From positions 12,638,839 through 12,702,838 of the forward strand of contig CM049316.1 in assembly GCA_026874595.1 (NCBI GenBank): a stretch of 64,000 nucleotides of DNA. The letters run 5' to 3'. The notes under the pieces were generated by a model. That model had not been told where the DNA came from. It did not search any database and was given only the letters and a program-made list of their open reading frames with translations. Positions 13,996 through 26,073 of this stretch are shown here, one piece after another. The position numbers and the translations under genes were made by a program. Every line of letters starts with the position of its first letter. Position 1 is the stretch's first letter. Source of the stretch: Sipunculus nudus (taxonomy: Eukaryota > Annelida > Sipuncula > Golfingiida > Sipunculidae).

Positions 13996-15182
13996 TGTAT
14001 CCGCCAAAACGAAGTTTTGCGGATACTATGTTTTTGACCGGGTTCCGCCGCCGCCGCCGCGTTCGTTTCCGGAGAACTCCTCTGAGACTACTGGACAGAT
14101 TTTTCCGAAACTTACACAAATTATCGGGTCACATGTGAACTGGTGCCTAACCAAGTGACCTTGACCTCTGACCTTTCGTCTCTGCCCAGCGTCCGTTTGT
14201 GCGTCTGTTTACACACATAAACCCATATATCTCGGGAACCGTTTGACCGATCCGGAAAATTTTTTTACACAAATGTAGCCCTGGGATAGCTTTATAACAT
14301 ACACAACAAAAGGTGGCGCCACCTGCAACCATGTTTGCACAGTGTCCATCTGTTCATCTGCCTGGGGTTAAAATCACTCATATCTCTGCAGTGGTTTGAC
14401 TAATTCACCTAAAATTTGGCATGCATATACATCCTAGATAGCTTTCTCAATTTTATGACAGGTGGCGCCACCTACATTCACGTTAACGCTCCACACATAA
14501 ACCCATATATCTCGGGAACCGTTTGACCGATCCGGAAAAAATTTTTACACAAATGTAGCCCTGGGATAGCTTTATAACATACACAACAAAAGATGGCGCC
14601 ACCTGCAACCATGTTTGCACAGTGTCCATTTGTTCATCTGCCTGGGGTTAAAATCACTCATATCTCTGCAATGGTTTGACTAATTCACCTAAAATTCGGT
14701 ATGCGTATACATCCTAGATAGCTTCCTTGATTTTATGACAGGTGGCGCCACCTACATTCATGTTAACGCTGCAGACATCCAAGCTCATATCTCGGGAACC
14801 GTTTGACCGATCCGGAAAAAAAATTTACACAAATGTAGCCCTGGGATAGCTTTATAACATACACAACAAAAGGTGGCGCCACCTGCAACCATGTTTGCAC
14901 AGCGTCCATCTGTTTGTCTGCTGTGGGATAAAATCACCCATATCTCTGCAGTGGTTTGACTTTTCCACTTGAAATTTTGCATGTGTATTTATCTTGGATA
15001 GTTTCTCGTTCAAATAACAGGTGGCGCCACCTACAATCATGTTTATGTGGCAGAGATCCAATACTAATATTTTACATATGTAACTCTATATCCCCTTGCC
15101 ACTCAATCCATGCCTCACTTCACCCGTCCTTCTCTGATTTTGGCGGATACACGTAGTCGCTTGTCGACTACCCGTATTCTAG
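13996..15182 (+). mobile_element. Family-A HINE-like element, copy 2
   Basis: 5' hairpin GTATCCGCCAAAACGAAGTT… at 13997; 3' GGCGGATAC at about 15142, the stem-loop gtagtcgcttgtcgactac, and terminal CTAG at 15182 followed by TT. Palindrome-bearing units recur at 14312, 14592 and 14872, an exact 280-bp period. Insertion is at CAT|TG…CTAG|TT, with no clear target duplication. Confidence 0.8.
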
Positions 15183-18129
15183 TTAAATGATGAATTTCTT
15201 TTAAATCTATTCATGTGTTAGTTTGTATGATCTGCATTTATGCTACTTGTTATTTACAAGAGATAAAGCTACCAGACATAAAAGTGATTTTTTTTTGTTG
15301 AAGATATTTAAAAGTTTTCATTGATTTAAGTAATTTGGTTCCTTTTTAACCTATATCTGTCTTCCAGCTTCTTTGATTGACATTAGAAATTTATCATCAT
15401 CAATTCTGCATCAGCCTATGTCCATGTGGAAATCAACTTTAATATATTTTAATATATGTGAGTGCACTTATAAGACCTGTCTATGTGCCTGTCTGCCTCA
15501 TATATATCTGTTACTTTCATTTTTTGCTTATCTCGAGAAATGATCTAATGACTAATTTCATTTAAGGTTGATACCTTTGAAAGAATGTGATTAGTTGACT
15601 TTCAGACTCTTAAGATATATCTAATTTGGCAACCTGGCAGGATTTCTTAAATTCCTATCATGCTCATTGTCTCAAGGAACATTTGAGCAATTGCCATGAA
15701 ATATTTATCACAGATTTGTACCTATGAGAGGAGGTGCACTACAAAACTTCATACCATTGGGAAATCCAGTTTGGTGTTAATGGGGCATGGGGGGATCCTT
15801 ACTGCAGGACCTTAATGGTCCCAATTACTTCTAGTCTCCACCAATATTCATCATGTAATTTCATGAAAATAAAACTTTGCCTGTGTTGTTACACATGCAG
15901 TTGACAGCCAGTCATGTAACATGACCCCATCCTATGTGTAGGCCTAGGTCTTGCTTTAGTTACTCATGTGATATCATGAATTATTTGAGTGCATATATTT
16001 ACTACAGGCAGATTATTCACACTTTGCAAAGAACTGAGTGACACATATATATAGATGATACATCCCTGGTACATATTCCCAGGGATCATAAGCCTTAAAG
16101 ATTGTCAAATTTGATGTGCAATATTTCAGTGTTCTTAAACTTATGTTTTATGATTTTAAAATAAGGACTGAAAAGACTGTTAAAATTATGAATAATAAAC
16201 TGTACATATCAATTATACAGGGAGAAAGATTAAAAGTAAAATGCCTCTTGTTTATATCAATTTGGAAGTATTAATCATTCTGTGTTTGACTAGAATAAAT
16301 TAATTCATCATGTGAGGTCCTGACTTTTTGTTTGTTTCCTTTAAAAAGTCAGGGATATTTATTTTGGAGAAGAGTTCTTTAAGAAGTGAACATGAACATT
16401 GTTCAGTACAAGTGACTTAAGCACATCCCTTGTTTTTCTTTCATTCCTTTTTACTTTGACTGAATGAGGTTTTACTACATAAATATGGCACATTTCCTGA
16501 ATCATGTTAAAATATGCAGGTTATGTACAAGAGCCCCTGATCTCATAAATTCTGTTTTATATGGAAGTTCCTTTGAAATTGTCCTCATACAAAGTCATTT
16601 TCATTTAAAATGCATGATTTCCATGGAAATGGTACCTGAATCAATCTGCAGGAAACAAAACTGCATGAATATTTAGGTATATCACACAAATGTTATGAGG
16701 TTAATGTATATAAACAGGACTTAAATCATAAATACATTTTCATGTATTACACATGTCAAGCTAGGTAATGTCTAATTATTGTATTCTCTGAATAATCATC
16801 TCTCAGCTGATATTTTGATTATTTCAGTCTAAAATAAAATATATATAGCAATAAGAAGTAACTCAGACATCATCAGTATCAGTACTACTTATGGAACAAA
16901 GTTTTATTTGTGCTTTCAAACCTAAATTTGAATTTCAAACAGATAAAGTTGATATGTAATGTGAGTATACCTATTAAGTCTTCATGCTCTTATAGGCATT
17001 AAGTTAATTAAACTATCTTTGAAATGTGACAAGAGTCAATGTGATATTGGCCTGTATCTGTGAAATAAATGTTTGGAATTCAAGTGAGTTTAATTTAGTG
17101 TTTGACAGCCCAAAAGTCCTATAACACTTTGTCTGTGGGAATGTCCATAGCATTTTGTATGTAGATATCCTGGTCTTAATCATTCTGCTAACTTTGTCTT
17201 GAGACATATTCTCTCTAGACTTCATTTGTAGTATATTTATCCAGTGTCATTTATTCAGCAGAAACTGTGCTCAGATCACATGGCATTTCATATATGTTAA
17301 TGCATGTCATGTCATGTGGGATTCCTCAATAGACTATGTGTTGTACCATATATGTATTGTGGCATATTTTCCATGGACATTATTTTCTGTGGCACCTTGA
17401 CTTCAGATATTACTTTATTATTACATTTTGTGATCAGACTTTGTTCTTTTTAATTTTGTCAATGGATGATGTCTTGTTACCTTAGATAATAACTATTTAT
17501 GTCATTGCAGAAAATGGAATGATTAAATCTGAATTAAAACAAGTAATTTATGCTGCTTAATACATTATTACAGTGCCAGAGTAAGTAAGCCATCTCACCA
17601 CAAATACCTAGATAGGATTGTCAGTAATTGGCTGTTTACCACTACAGTCATCCCTTAATACTGGGCCAGTGATACCAGCACTAAATTGACTGGATGTATT
17701 AACAATCGGCACAGTCATAGCTACAACAACACAATTGTAGGCTGCCAGTAAGCGGATCTTTGTAAGGCATTGAATGCTGATGCATTTGACACAAAATCAA
17801 TCTTATTGTTAATGTGTGGTTGGCCAGGCTTTCTCATGTGTCACAAATAGGCCAGCTTAGTGGATAAGATGGGACAAATAGAATTAATTTGTTTGGATCG
17901 TTGTCTGTTCTGTTCCTTTGATGTCTAGATGGAAAATATAACCATGGTTTAATAGAAAAGTTGATTTGGTGCATTTGAAACATTTTGTAGTGATTCATTC
18001 CATCAGGTTTGTAGGTGCAGGATTACAAAAACAATAAAATACTTGAGTCTGGCAAAGGAGGTATTGTATAGAATACAAAGGATCAAACAAAATCATAATG
18101 TCCAAACTTCAAACTTAATATTTAGTTAA
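15183..18129. other. No gene recognised
   Basis: About 3 kb of AT-rich unique sequence, the longest repeat-free stretch. Frames at 16464-16676 and 17225-17013 are not recognisable. VAC14 N-terminal coding motifs were sought here and not found. Confidence 0.6.
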
Positions 18130-18950
18130 TTTTTAGCTCACCTGACTGAAAGTCATCTGAGCTATGGCGATCACTCTTTGTAAGTCATCTGTTCATCATG
18201 CCATCTGTCCCTCTGGCTGTCAGTTAACAAGGCACAAATTGTAACTGCTGGAAACATGATAATAGGTCTCTGTTACCCATATGCTCCTAGCTATTGGGCT
18301 CATAAGCACCCCCCAGAATAATTAAAGATTTGATAAAAAAAAGCTTAAGCCTGAATAACTAAAATGCATTGATCGCCATGATTCTTTGCATGCATATTGA
18401 TCATGGAGTGTTTCATCAGTTCCTGCAGACTGGTGGTGCCACATGTATTTTTTTCAAATGTTTACACATTGTTTTCTCTATTTTTGAAACCTTCAAATGA
18501 AGGAGTCTGGCTTTTAATGAGACCTAGAATCTTCTAACTGTACATCCTAGCCAAATTTCCTTGGAAACCTGAAATTAAGTCAAAGTGACCCATATTCTGC
18601 AAAATATGCGAAAGAACATGATTTGAGCACCCTTTCCAACAGATTTGCCTGATTGGTTACGGCTGGACCTTTCATTAAGATCCATGGAAATTCCTGTATA
18701 AATTTCTTGAAAACCTGAAATAATGTCACAGTGACCTATATTCTGCAAGCTGCAAGAGCATGATCTTACTACTCTGTTAGTCATATATACTTAGGCACAA
18801 ATGGTAGCAGCTGGATGTAGAATAAGGTCACTGTAACCTATATCTAAGGTCTATTGGCAAAATCCATGATTTTGGGCACTCTTGGAGTCATTTTACCCAT
18901 AGTTCAAGGTTCCTTGAATTCAGCTGAGCTTCATGGCCCATGGGCCAATT
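18130..18950 (+). mobile_element. Family-C element, copy 2
   Basis: Head TTTTTAGCTCACCTGACTG and tail ttcagctgagcttcat, GGCCCATGGGCC, at 18919-18947. It has one core unit with gactggtggtgccac. The terminal palindrome differs from copy 1 (GACCCATGGGTC) by paired changes that keep pairing. Confidence 0.72.
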
Positions 18951-19139
18951 TTTATCAACATGCTCAATGCACACTTTTGTATGACTCAAATCTGATAGTA
19001 CTGAAAATAAGAACATAGGAGATATAAAATATTATCTTAAGTACAGAAACTGAATTAGGACTGTAACGTACCAGAGTATACTGTTTACTCCTAATTTTTC
19101 AAATCTCGTGTCTTGAAGTATCTGTAGGTTTTGTCACTA

Positions 19140-19430
19140 CTGGCTTCTGTGGTCTAGGCTTAGAGTACAGTAGTCAAAGCTGCAAGGTCGTGAGTTTTAC
19201 GCTACGCCAAGGTGGTATGTTTTTCACGGTTTGCTCCCACCATGGGTGAGTAGTCTCTAGGCTAAATGGAAAGTTGGTGCTCCACAGCCATAGTTAAGTT
19301 GCAAATAAGTATGCCTTTCTGGGGTTCCTGGGTGATTTGACCTATCAATGGGGACAATTACACACTGAGGACCCACAGGTGCAGTAGTCACCAGGCCTGG
19401 GTAGCACCAATATCAGAGGAAGTGTGTGCT
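19140..19430 (+). mobile_element. Possible SINE
   Basis: tggtctaggcttagagtaca and gctgcaaggtcgtgagtttt are spaced like weak A and B boxes of a tRNA-derived promoter. No clear poly-A or target duplication seen. Confidence 0.3.
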
Positions 19431-19663
19431 ACCTCCCTGTCAAGTTGAGTCCAAACCAGAATGGAATTCTGCACATGTACATACTTAGTAAAGTTTTCAT
19501 TGAAAAGTAGAGATGTTTACCTCCCACAAAAAAATATTGAGATAAAAAAGTTTTGTCACTAGCTGAAGTAAAGTACCAGGGGTTCAATATCATATCACAT
19601 TGTAATGGTGTGAAAGATGTGTCAGGCACATACATATGATATCAAAATGTCTTAAATGTTATA

Positions 19664-20010
19664 AACCTGCCCTAGTAGTCGAGTTGCAGGGGCGGATCCA
19701 GGGTTTAGGAAAAGGGGGGGTCCAACCCAGGAAGACTAATGAATTTCCTAAAAAAAAATTCATCAGGTCCAAAAAAGGGGGGGGGCCCAGGTCGCAAAAT
19801 TTTGTCAAAAACCCTTTAAAAAAGGTTGCTTCGGATGAAAAAGGGGGGGTCCGGACCCCCTGGACCCTCCCTGGATCCGCTTCTGAGTTGGTCAGCATGT
19901 CTGACATCTTGAGTTGATACACAGGAAGGAATGGGTTCAAATCTGACAGTGGGAGGTATCAGCCCATGCCTGACATTAACCTAGAATCTTATATTAAATT
20001 TGAAAATAAT
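19664..20010 (+). mobile_element. tRNA-derived SINE-like sequence interrupted by the MITE
   Basis: With the 199-bp MITE removed, tagtcgagttggtcagcatg resembles a pol III box A and gggttcaaatctgac at about 19932 matches box B (GGTTCAAATCC-like), about 50 bp apart as in tRNA genes. It does not fold as an intact tRNA. The downstream body is unassigned and its 3' end is uncertain. Confidence 0.5.
19687..19885. mobile_element. 199-bp MITE inside a tRNA-like SINE
   Basis: Termini CAGGGGCGGATCCAGGG and CCCTGGATCCGCTTCTG form inverted repeats. AGTTG flanks both sides (19682-19686, 19886-19890), a 5-bp target duplication. The interior has poly-G and poly-C tracts. It shares ends with 44446-44599. The CAG…CTG ends recall hAT elements, but the 5-bp duplication is not the usual hAT length, so I leave the superfamily open. 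ORFs on both strands are artefacts. Confidence 0.82.
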
Positions 20011-20690
20011 CATACACCAGCAGCTTTATTTGCTTTCTAGTATTGGGTTTGCCAGGCATAAATGGGGATGTGGATGGTCGTCCCACTGGGGGATTAGAAA
20101 TGGCAGGCTGTGTGATTACCAAAGCCAGTCTGTCCTGGAGGAAGCAGTGGTGATTCAGTGTGTATAACCCAGTGTTGTCTGGCCCTGGCTGACCTACTGG
20201 ATACTTGAAATCTGCACAGATCTTAATGATCATACATTATCAGCAATGCCCACCTAGGATTAAGATTGGTAAGGGTACTTAATGTGCATTAAATTTAAAG
20301 GCAACAATTCGCCTACCTTTTTCTATAGAAATTATGTAATTTCTGGCTTACCCTGTATTCATATATTAATGAAGTCTGTTAAGAAAAGTTCTTTTGATAC
20401 CTCTGTGATGGATGTATGAGCTTGTGTATCTAAAAGTTGTTAAAAGACACAGCAGTTTTAACGAACAGAAAATCCATGTACATGTGAGCTGGTTTGTTAT
20501 TTATATGCATAAGGTGAAGGGTCACTGGTTGCAAAACACATTTTGCAAAACTCTGGCTCTTCTGACTTGCAGCCAGATGTTCTTGTTGAATGTATTTGAA
20601 ATTTTTGTTTGGCACCCCACATGCTGTAAATATGCGGATATAAACAAATTGAACAGACTGTGTGTGGAAAGGTTGGCATTTTCTCGCCTA
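20010..20690. other. No gene recognised
   Basis: Unique sequence with overlapping 60-98-codon frames on both strands (20412-20708, 20615-20430, 20679-20497), which argues for chance. Nothing else seen. Confidence 0.55.
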
Positions 20691-22089
20691 TTTTTAGCGA
20701 ACCTGTGAGCTTATGCGATGGTGCGTCGTCTGTCGTCTGTCATGCTTCATCTGTGTGTTAACCATAGCTATCTCAAAAACGGCAAAAGCTAGCATCACCA
20801 AATTTTCAGCAGATAATCAGTCATCTGAAAAACTTTATCGGATTTGTTTATTTTTTTACTAACTGCATTTTCTTAGACTTTATAAGGAAAAAGCTAAAAA
20901 AGCTTTAAAAATCTTCTTCTCCGAAACTGTCCAGCCAAATTGTCCAATATTTCACAGAAATGATCCCTGGAACAATCTTTCTCAAGTTTATTTAAATGGT
21001 TCCAGTTCAGAGATTTTTGGCTGAGTTACAAGAGGTTGAACTTAGTCATCTGTCCAAAAAAGCACAATAAAATTAAAATCTCAGAAACGACTATAGCTAT
21101 AATCACAAAATTTTATACCAATGTTTTTCACATATGTTATATCTGAAATTGAGGTATTGGTGGCACCACCTACATTGATGTGTTTTTTACAAGCGAAAAT
21201 GTAATTTTAATCTCTTCTGATTTATGATGAAACTGTTAAGCTGATTGGTTTTAACTTTAGAATAATTCGATTGGTTTAAACTTTACAAGAATTATTCTAT
21301 GGTAGGGTTCTGACAGTGTTTTAAGAATAGATTTGGTAAATACAGCTTTAAAAAAGCATTGTAGCCAATTGAAAAAAGGCTTTCTGTGTTTGAAAACAGA
21401 TTTGACAACATGCTGAGTTTCAGCAGCCAAGGCAATAGGTCACTCAGTACAAACAGGTGGGGTCCAGATATCACCATGGCAACTGACCTGGCTCTGGCGG
21501 GTGTCTAGACAATGTGTCTGTACATCTAGACACAGCGTCTAGACATCTAGACACAGCATCTAGATGTCTAGACACAATGTCTAGACGCAGAATTCCCAGA
21601 TTATTGGAACTATATCTTTGAGCTGTTTGAAAAAACTTGGTTTGCATTTTAAGTGAATCGGGTTTATCATCAGGTCGCTCATATCTCAGAAGTGGTTTGA
21701 CTTATCCACCTGAAATTTTGCAGGTTTATACATCTTGGACAATTTTCTTGATTTTATGACAGGTGGCACCACCTACATTCACGTTTACGCTGCAGACATC
21801 CATGCTAATATGCAACTCACCTCACTCTATTCCACTCTATTATACTCTTTAATCCATGCCTCACTTCACCCCTCCCACTCAGATTTCTGCGGAAACCCAT
21901 AGTCGCTTGTTGACTACCCATATTCTAAATGTCCTTGTCTGAAACTTGCTGGTCCTAAACGTCCGTTTTGCTGAAATCATAATGACTAAGGTAGATATGC
22001 TGGACTTAAGAGGATCAATATTAAATTTTAAAAATAAACCTCCAATTTATACTCCCAAACTCTGCACAGGTTCGCATTAGACCTTGTTT
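20691..22089 (+). mobile_element. Family-B/A chimeric element, copy 2
   Basis: Family-B head at 20691 (TTTTTAGCGAACCTGTGAGC). Family-B sequence runs to gtttatcatcaggtc near 21675, where family-A core begins (ctcatatctcagaagtgg) and continues to the A 3' end near 21926. The B tail then resumes to cacaggttcgcattag with a truncated hairpin. A gtctagac array lies at 21500-21590. Confidence 0.72.
21500..21592. repeat. TCTAGA-rich palindromic array
   Basis: The words gtctagac and atctagac recur about nine times at ~10-bp spacing, giving overlapping 6-8-bp palindromes. A shorter relative lies at 39834-39893 at the same place in the other chimeric element. Confidence 0.8.
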
Positions 22090-22404
22090 AAAGGATTCAA
22101 GAGATTTTCTTTAGTCAGTAGACATCAGATATCAGAATATGCCCCTTTAAAGGAGGTGGTTACCTACAAACAAAAATGATTAAAAAAAATATCCAGGTAC
22201 ATTTCTTCCAACCATTGGAGAAAGAATTGAGCTGCAGTATCTTAATCAAGATTAAACTGCTTGCACTTACAAATCCCCATGTTTAGCATGGAAGTCGCAA
22301 ATGTAAAGTATTGTAAATTAAGACAAGGTGGTGGGTTAGTTAAAAATCAATACATGCTCTCAGAGACATATTGATATGGGTGTAGTTTAATGAATAGAAT
22401 GGCA

Positions 22405-22575
22405 CCATTAGTGGGGCTCAGTGGTGGGATGGTTTATGTACCAGGGCTCTGCTGAAGAGGTTACAGGGTTAAAACATTCTAAGGAAACTTCTTATGGCAG
22501 TCTTGGGCAAGCTCTTAATCCATCATGTGTACTCTCTTAACCTCTAGGATGTGACTGGATACTGGCATATTTCTC
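22405..22575 (+). mobile_element. Possible SINE with 'TTGGGCAAG' body
   Basis: ggggctcagtggtgggatgg (A-box-like) and ttacagggttaaaacattc (B-box-like) precede gtcttgggcaagctcttaat, which resembles a central domain shared by several metazoan SINEs. Heavily diverged. Confidence 0.4.
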
Positions 22576-22952
22576 CATAACGACCTCCATGAGATCCAGA
22601 GCTTGAAAAATTTAGCGGTGACACTGATTACAGTGTTTTATTCCTTATGAGTGATATAATCATAAAACCATGCATTGTTCTTCATGAAAGCTTGGTTTCT
22701 GTATCACTTTATGGATGGTATGACATATTGATATATTGGTCAGAGAAGGTGGCTTGATTTACGTCACTAATGAGGGCTCTAATACCAGAATCAGCTGTAG
22801 TACTATAAAGTGTGTATGTACTTTGTTCATGAAATGTTACCAAACAAAGAACCATGATAATTTTATTATACACAGGGCATTTAACAAATGGGCCATATAT
22901 ATTATATTATGTGAAGCATCAATTGTTCTAGATCTATCCATCCGTCCATTTA

Positions 22953-24060
22953 TTTTTAGCTCAGCTGACTTTCAGTCATGCTGGGCTCTAGCGATGGGTC
23001 TTTGTCCGGCGTCCTTCCGTCTGTCCGTCCGGCCGTCCGGCCGTTAGCAGGGCACAAATCGTAACCGTAGGGGCTAGGGCCATGAACCCTATGCAGTCTT
23101 AGAGGTTATAAAAAGATCTCCTTGCAAACCTGAAATTAGGTCACTGTGACCTATATTTTCGAAGTTATGGGGTGTGTTTGCACCCCCCAGAAATAACTCT
23201 TTGAGACAAAATTTTCATCCCAAACCTTCCATCTTTCACATACAGCTCACCTACCAACAGGGGAAGAACCATAATTTTTTTTAGGTCAAAAGGTCAAAGG
23301 TCTAGGTCACAGGGGCCTCTTCTTTGAAAAGCCTGTGGATGCATTTTAAGCCAACCCTTTCATCCCAATTCTTTGATCTTTCACATATAGCTCACCTACA
23401 AAGTTGGAGAAGAATCCTATAGATTTTGAGGTCACAAGGTCAAAGGTCAGGGTCACAGGATCCACAACTTTGAAAAGGTTGTGGACACATTTCAAGCTAG
23501 ACTTTTCATTCCAAACCTTCCAGCACTGATATTGTTTCTCTGCCAACAGGGGAAAAGACCTGTTGATTTTGAGGTCAAAGGTCAAGTTCACAGCACCCAC
23601 TTCTTGCGTGGAGTCTTTTTCAGGCAAAATTTTCAATCTTTACCTTCAATCTGTCATATATGGCTTACCTACCAATAAGGGAAGAAGCCTATTGATGTTG
23701 AGGTCAAAAAGTCAAAGGTCAAGGTCACAATATTTAATTGTTCTAAATGCTTGTGAGCATATTTCAAGTGTAACTGTTCAACCCAAACCTTCAGTCTTTC
23801 ACATATGCCACATCTATGCATCACTCAGTTTGACTCAAACTTCATATTTATGGGTCTTTTTGCTTGAATAAATAACTTATTGATTTTGGGGTCAGCTGGT
23901 CAGCAGGTTAAAGGTTGCAGGTCAAAGTTATTCACCCATTGGTTGCAAAGTAATTACACCAGATTTAAGTGGTTAGTAGTTACCCATCATTTAGAAAGAA
24001 TCCAGTTGATATATTGGCAAAAGGCCAAGGTCATAGGTCAGGGATGTTCACAATTACTTA
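22953..24060 (+). mobile_element. Family-C-like element with 'AAGGTCA' tandem core
   Basis: Head TTTTTAGCTCAGCTGACTTT then gtccg-rich sequence. From about 23160 it carries ~118-bp degenerate tandem units of the type 'aggtcaaaggtcaaggtcac … ctttcacatatagctcacc'. No clear tail. Three overlapping ORFs here are read-throughs of the units. Confidence 0.6.
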
Positions 24061-24589
24061 TTTTATAGACCATCTCTATTTTTCTTGTATATATAACCAT
24101 CCCACTCCAGCTGGTACATCTCCCTGTGTGGCTGTAGTTGTGAGTGACACTGGTGACATATGACTCCCTTTTGTATCAGCCTATTAAGTGATAAGGCTCA
24201 GTGATAAGTACCTCGTTACTTCATAACAAAAACACTGTTGTCAGAATGCTTCAGCCAGGCATTAAGACTATGAGAATATAGTATTAAGGTTTAGCTACTG
24301 ATTTATAAGATGATGGGAACATTTTGCAGTTTATTTTATGGAATCCTAGCAATAAACTTAGTTTCCTAGATATCTGAATATTTTAATATATATCACCACA
24401 TATAAAAGCAAGTGTTTGTTCTCATAATATGTGGATGTGTACCTTGATTTAGGATGGCTTTTTGTTTTATTTCAAGACTCTTAGTCATGCTTTCTGCATT
24501 TCTTTTCTTTCAGGTTTGGCAGTTTACCTACCCTGCTGACACCATTGAAAAGCAGAGTGATAATAAAAAATATTGGACTTACACTTTTT

Positions 24590-25389
24590 ACAATTGCATA
24601 TCTATAAATCTGATATGAGGGCCTGGACATGCCTTTTGAATTATTTTGGGCATCCATTACTGGATAATTTGCCCCAAGTTTGGTCTCTTATTGGAGAATG
24701 TGGGATATCAAATGTCATACTTGTCAGAAATCCATTATGTCTGCCAGTTAGCCACCTTAGAAATTCTTTCTTCAGTGCAGTTTCAGTAATTTTTCTTTAA
24801 TGTTTGGTCCGATTTAGAAAATGTTTGTTGTCTGATTTCAGACTTGTCAGAAGTTCAATATGGACATCAGGCAACCATCTTTTAATTCCTTTTGATCATT
24901 TTATCTCAAGAACAGTTAAAGTGAATGCAGTTGGATGTATATTTATGTAATCTTGTAAAAGATTGGGTCAAATATTTCTGAATAAATATTACCATCATTT
25001 ATAAAAGTGCAGTACAGTTGGCTTGTATTGAATAAAAATTCACACAGAAGCACCTGTTTCTCAATAATTCTTGCATGTATTTCCTTGATTTTTGCTATAT
25101 ATTTTGATCTTATATTTGCCCTTTGTGGTGTTCCTTTTGAGACTGACAGGTTTCAAGCAAGCTGTTGGAATAGTTCCTGATAGCTTAACAATCATGCATT
25201 TTCCTCAGACCATCAATTCACTGTGTTTTAACCAGACATAGGTGATATATATTTCTGTTGTCATAGAAAATTTTCAACAAATTGGCAAATTGGTTCTTCA
25301 AAATTTGACTGGAAGTTGTGAATCTCAGTCCATGATGTCACAGGTCATGCTTGGCAGCTGAGCGTCATGACCCATGGGTCACTTGTTTA
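24590..25389 (+). repeat. Family-C-like remnant with intact tail
   Basis: Tail ggcagctgagcgtcat, GACCCATGGGTC, ACTTGTTTA at about 25353-25389 is the family-C 3' end. The upstream ~750 bp has degenerate units with 'ttttaattccttttgat' and 'attctttc'. The head is not recognised. Confidence 0.5.
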
Positions 25390-26073
25390 TATCACCATGA
25401 TAACCTTAAAGCTTTTCATATATAGGTCTTTATAAATATTTACCAATAAGGCATCAATACCTGAGTGCAAATCTCAGCGAATTCCACAATAATTGATCAG
25501 GCCAGAGGTTACTAGAATTTTTTTGTGGTTTTCCCTGACAACTCAAGGAGTGTGTCATGGTCTTTTATGACTGACTTGATGCAGTTGAAACATCTAGCCA
25601 TCCTGTTTGCTAAAACAAAAAAAATCAACATCAGTTAGAAATTATATGCAGGGTTCTAAACATATTTAATAGATAGTTTTATTTGTCATTGAAGTACTCT
25701 CATGTATCATTCCAAAACAAAATAATATCATTAAAATTGAACCATAAAATTCACTCATACCAGGACTGAGTCTTGTGTTTGGGAAACAAATTAAAATGAA
25801 AAGACTGATGATACTTTCTGTCTGCCAGTGGCACTTTGTACAAATCTTGAATGTGTCATCGTCGCCATAGTATCACTTCTAGAGCTATAAGGATACTTCA
25901 AAATGGAATCTGGTGGCTTTCCTGTCTGTCAGAGGATCTGCTGTAGCTTAGTGCAGTCTAGAGGTTGTCTTGGTGTCTCCAGGTGATGAACAGGTAGGTC
26001 ATGTGACAAGAATAACCAATCACAGAACATACTGACCAATGACCCCCTTGCCTGCAAAACACTCAAAGTTTCA
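25390..26073. other. No gene recognised
   Basis: Unique AT-rich sequence between a family-C tail and a family-B head. No exon supported. Confidence 0.6.

Noticed and set aside
6592-15061. Recurrent small peptides with 'VGGATS', 'VAGGAT' or 'RWRHLQ' as a conserved small-protein family
   Set aside because: These are the two-strand translations of the AGGTGGCGCCACCT palindrome and its flanks. The recurrence comes from repeat DNA and frames are broken in every copy.
19932-19950. Functional tRNA gene from a good box B
   Set aside because: The cloverleaf does not form even with the MITE removed. A SINE head is the better reading.
22736-23047. VREGGLIYVTNEG as the VAC14 N-terminal 'RKGGLIGLA' segment
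   Set aside because: Only a few residues match, no flanking VAC14 sequence or splice sites fit, and the frame runs into a family-C repeat.
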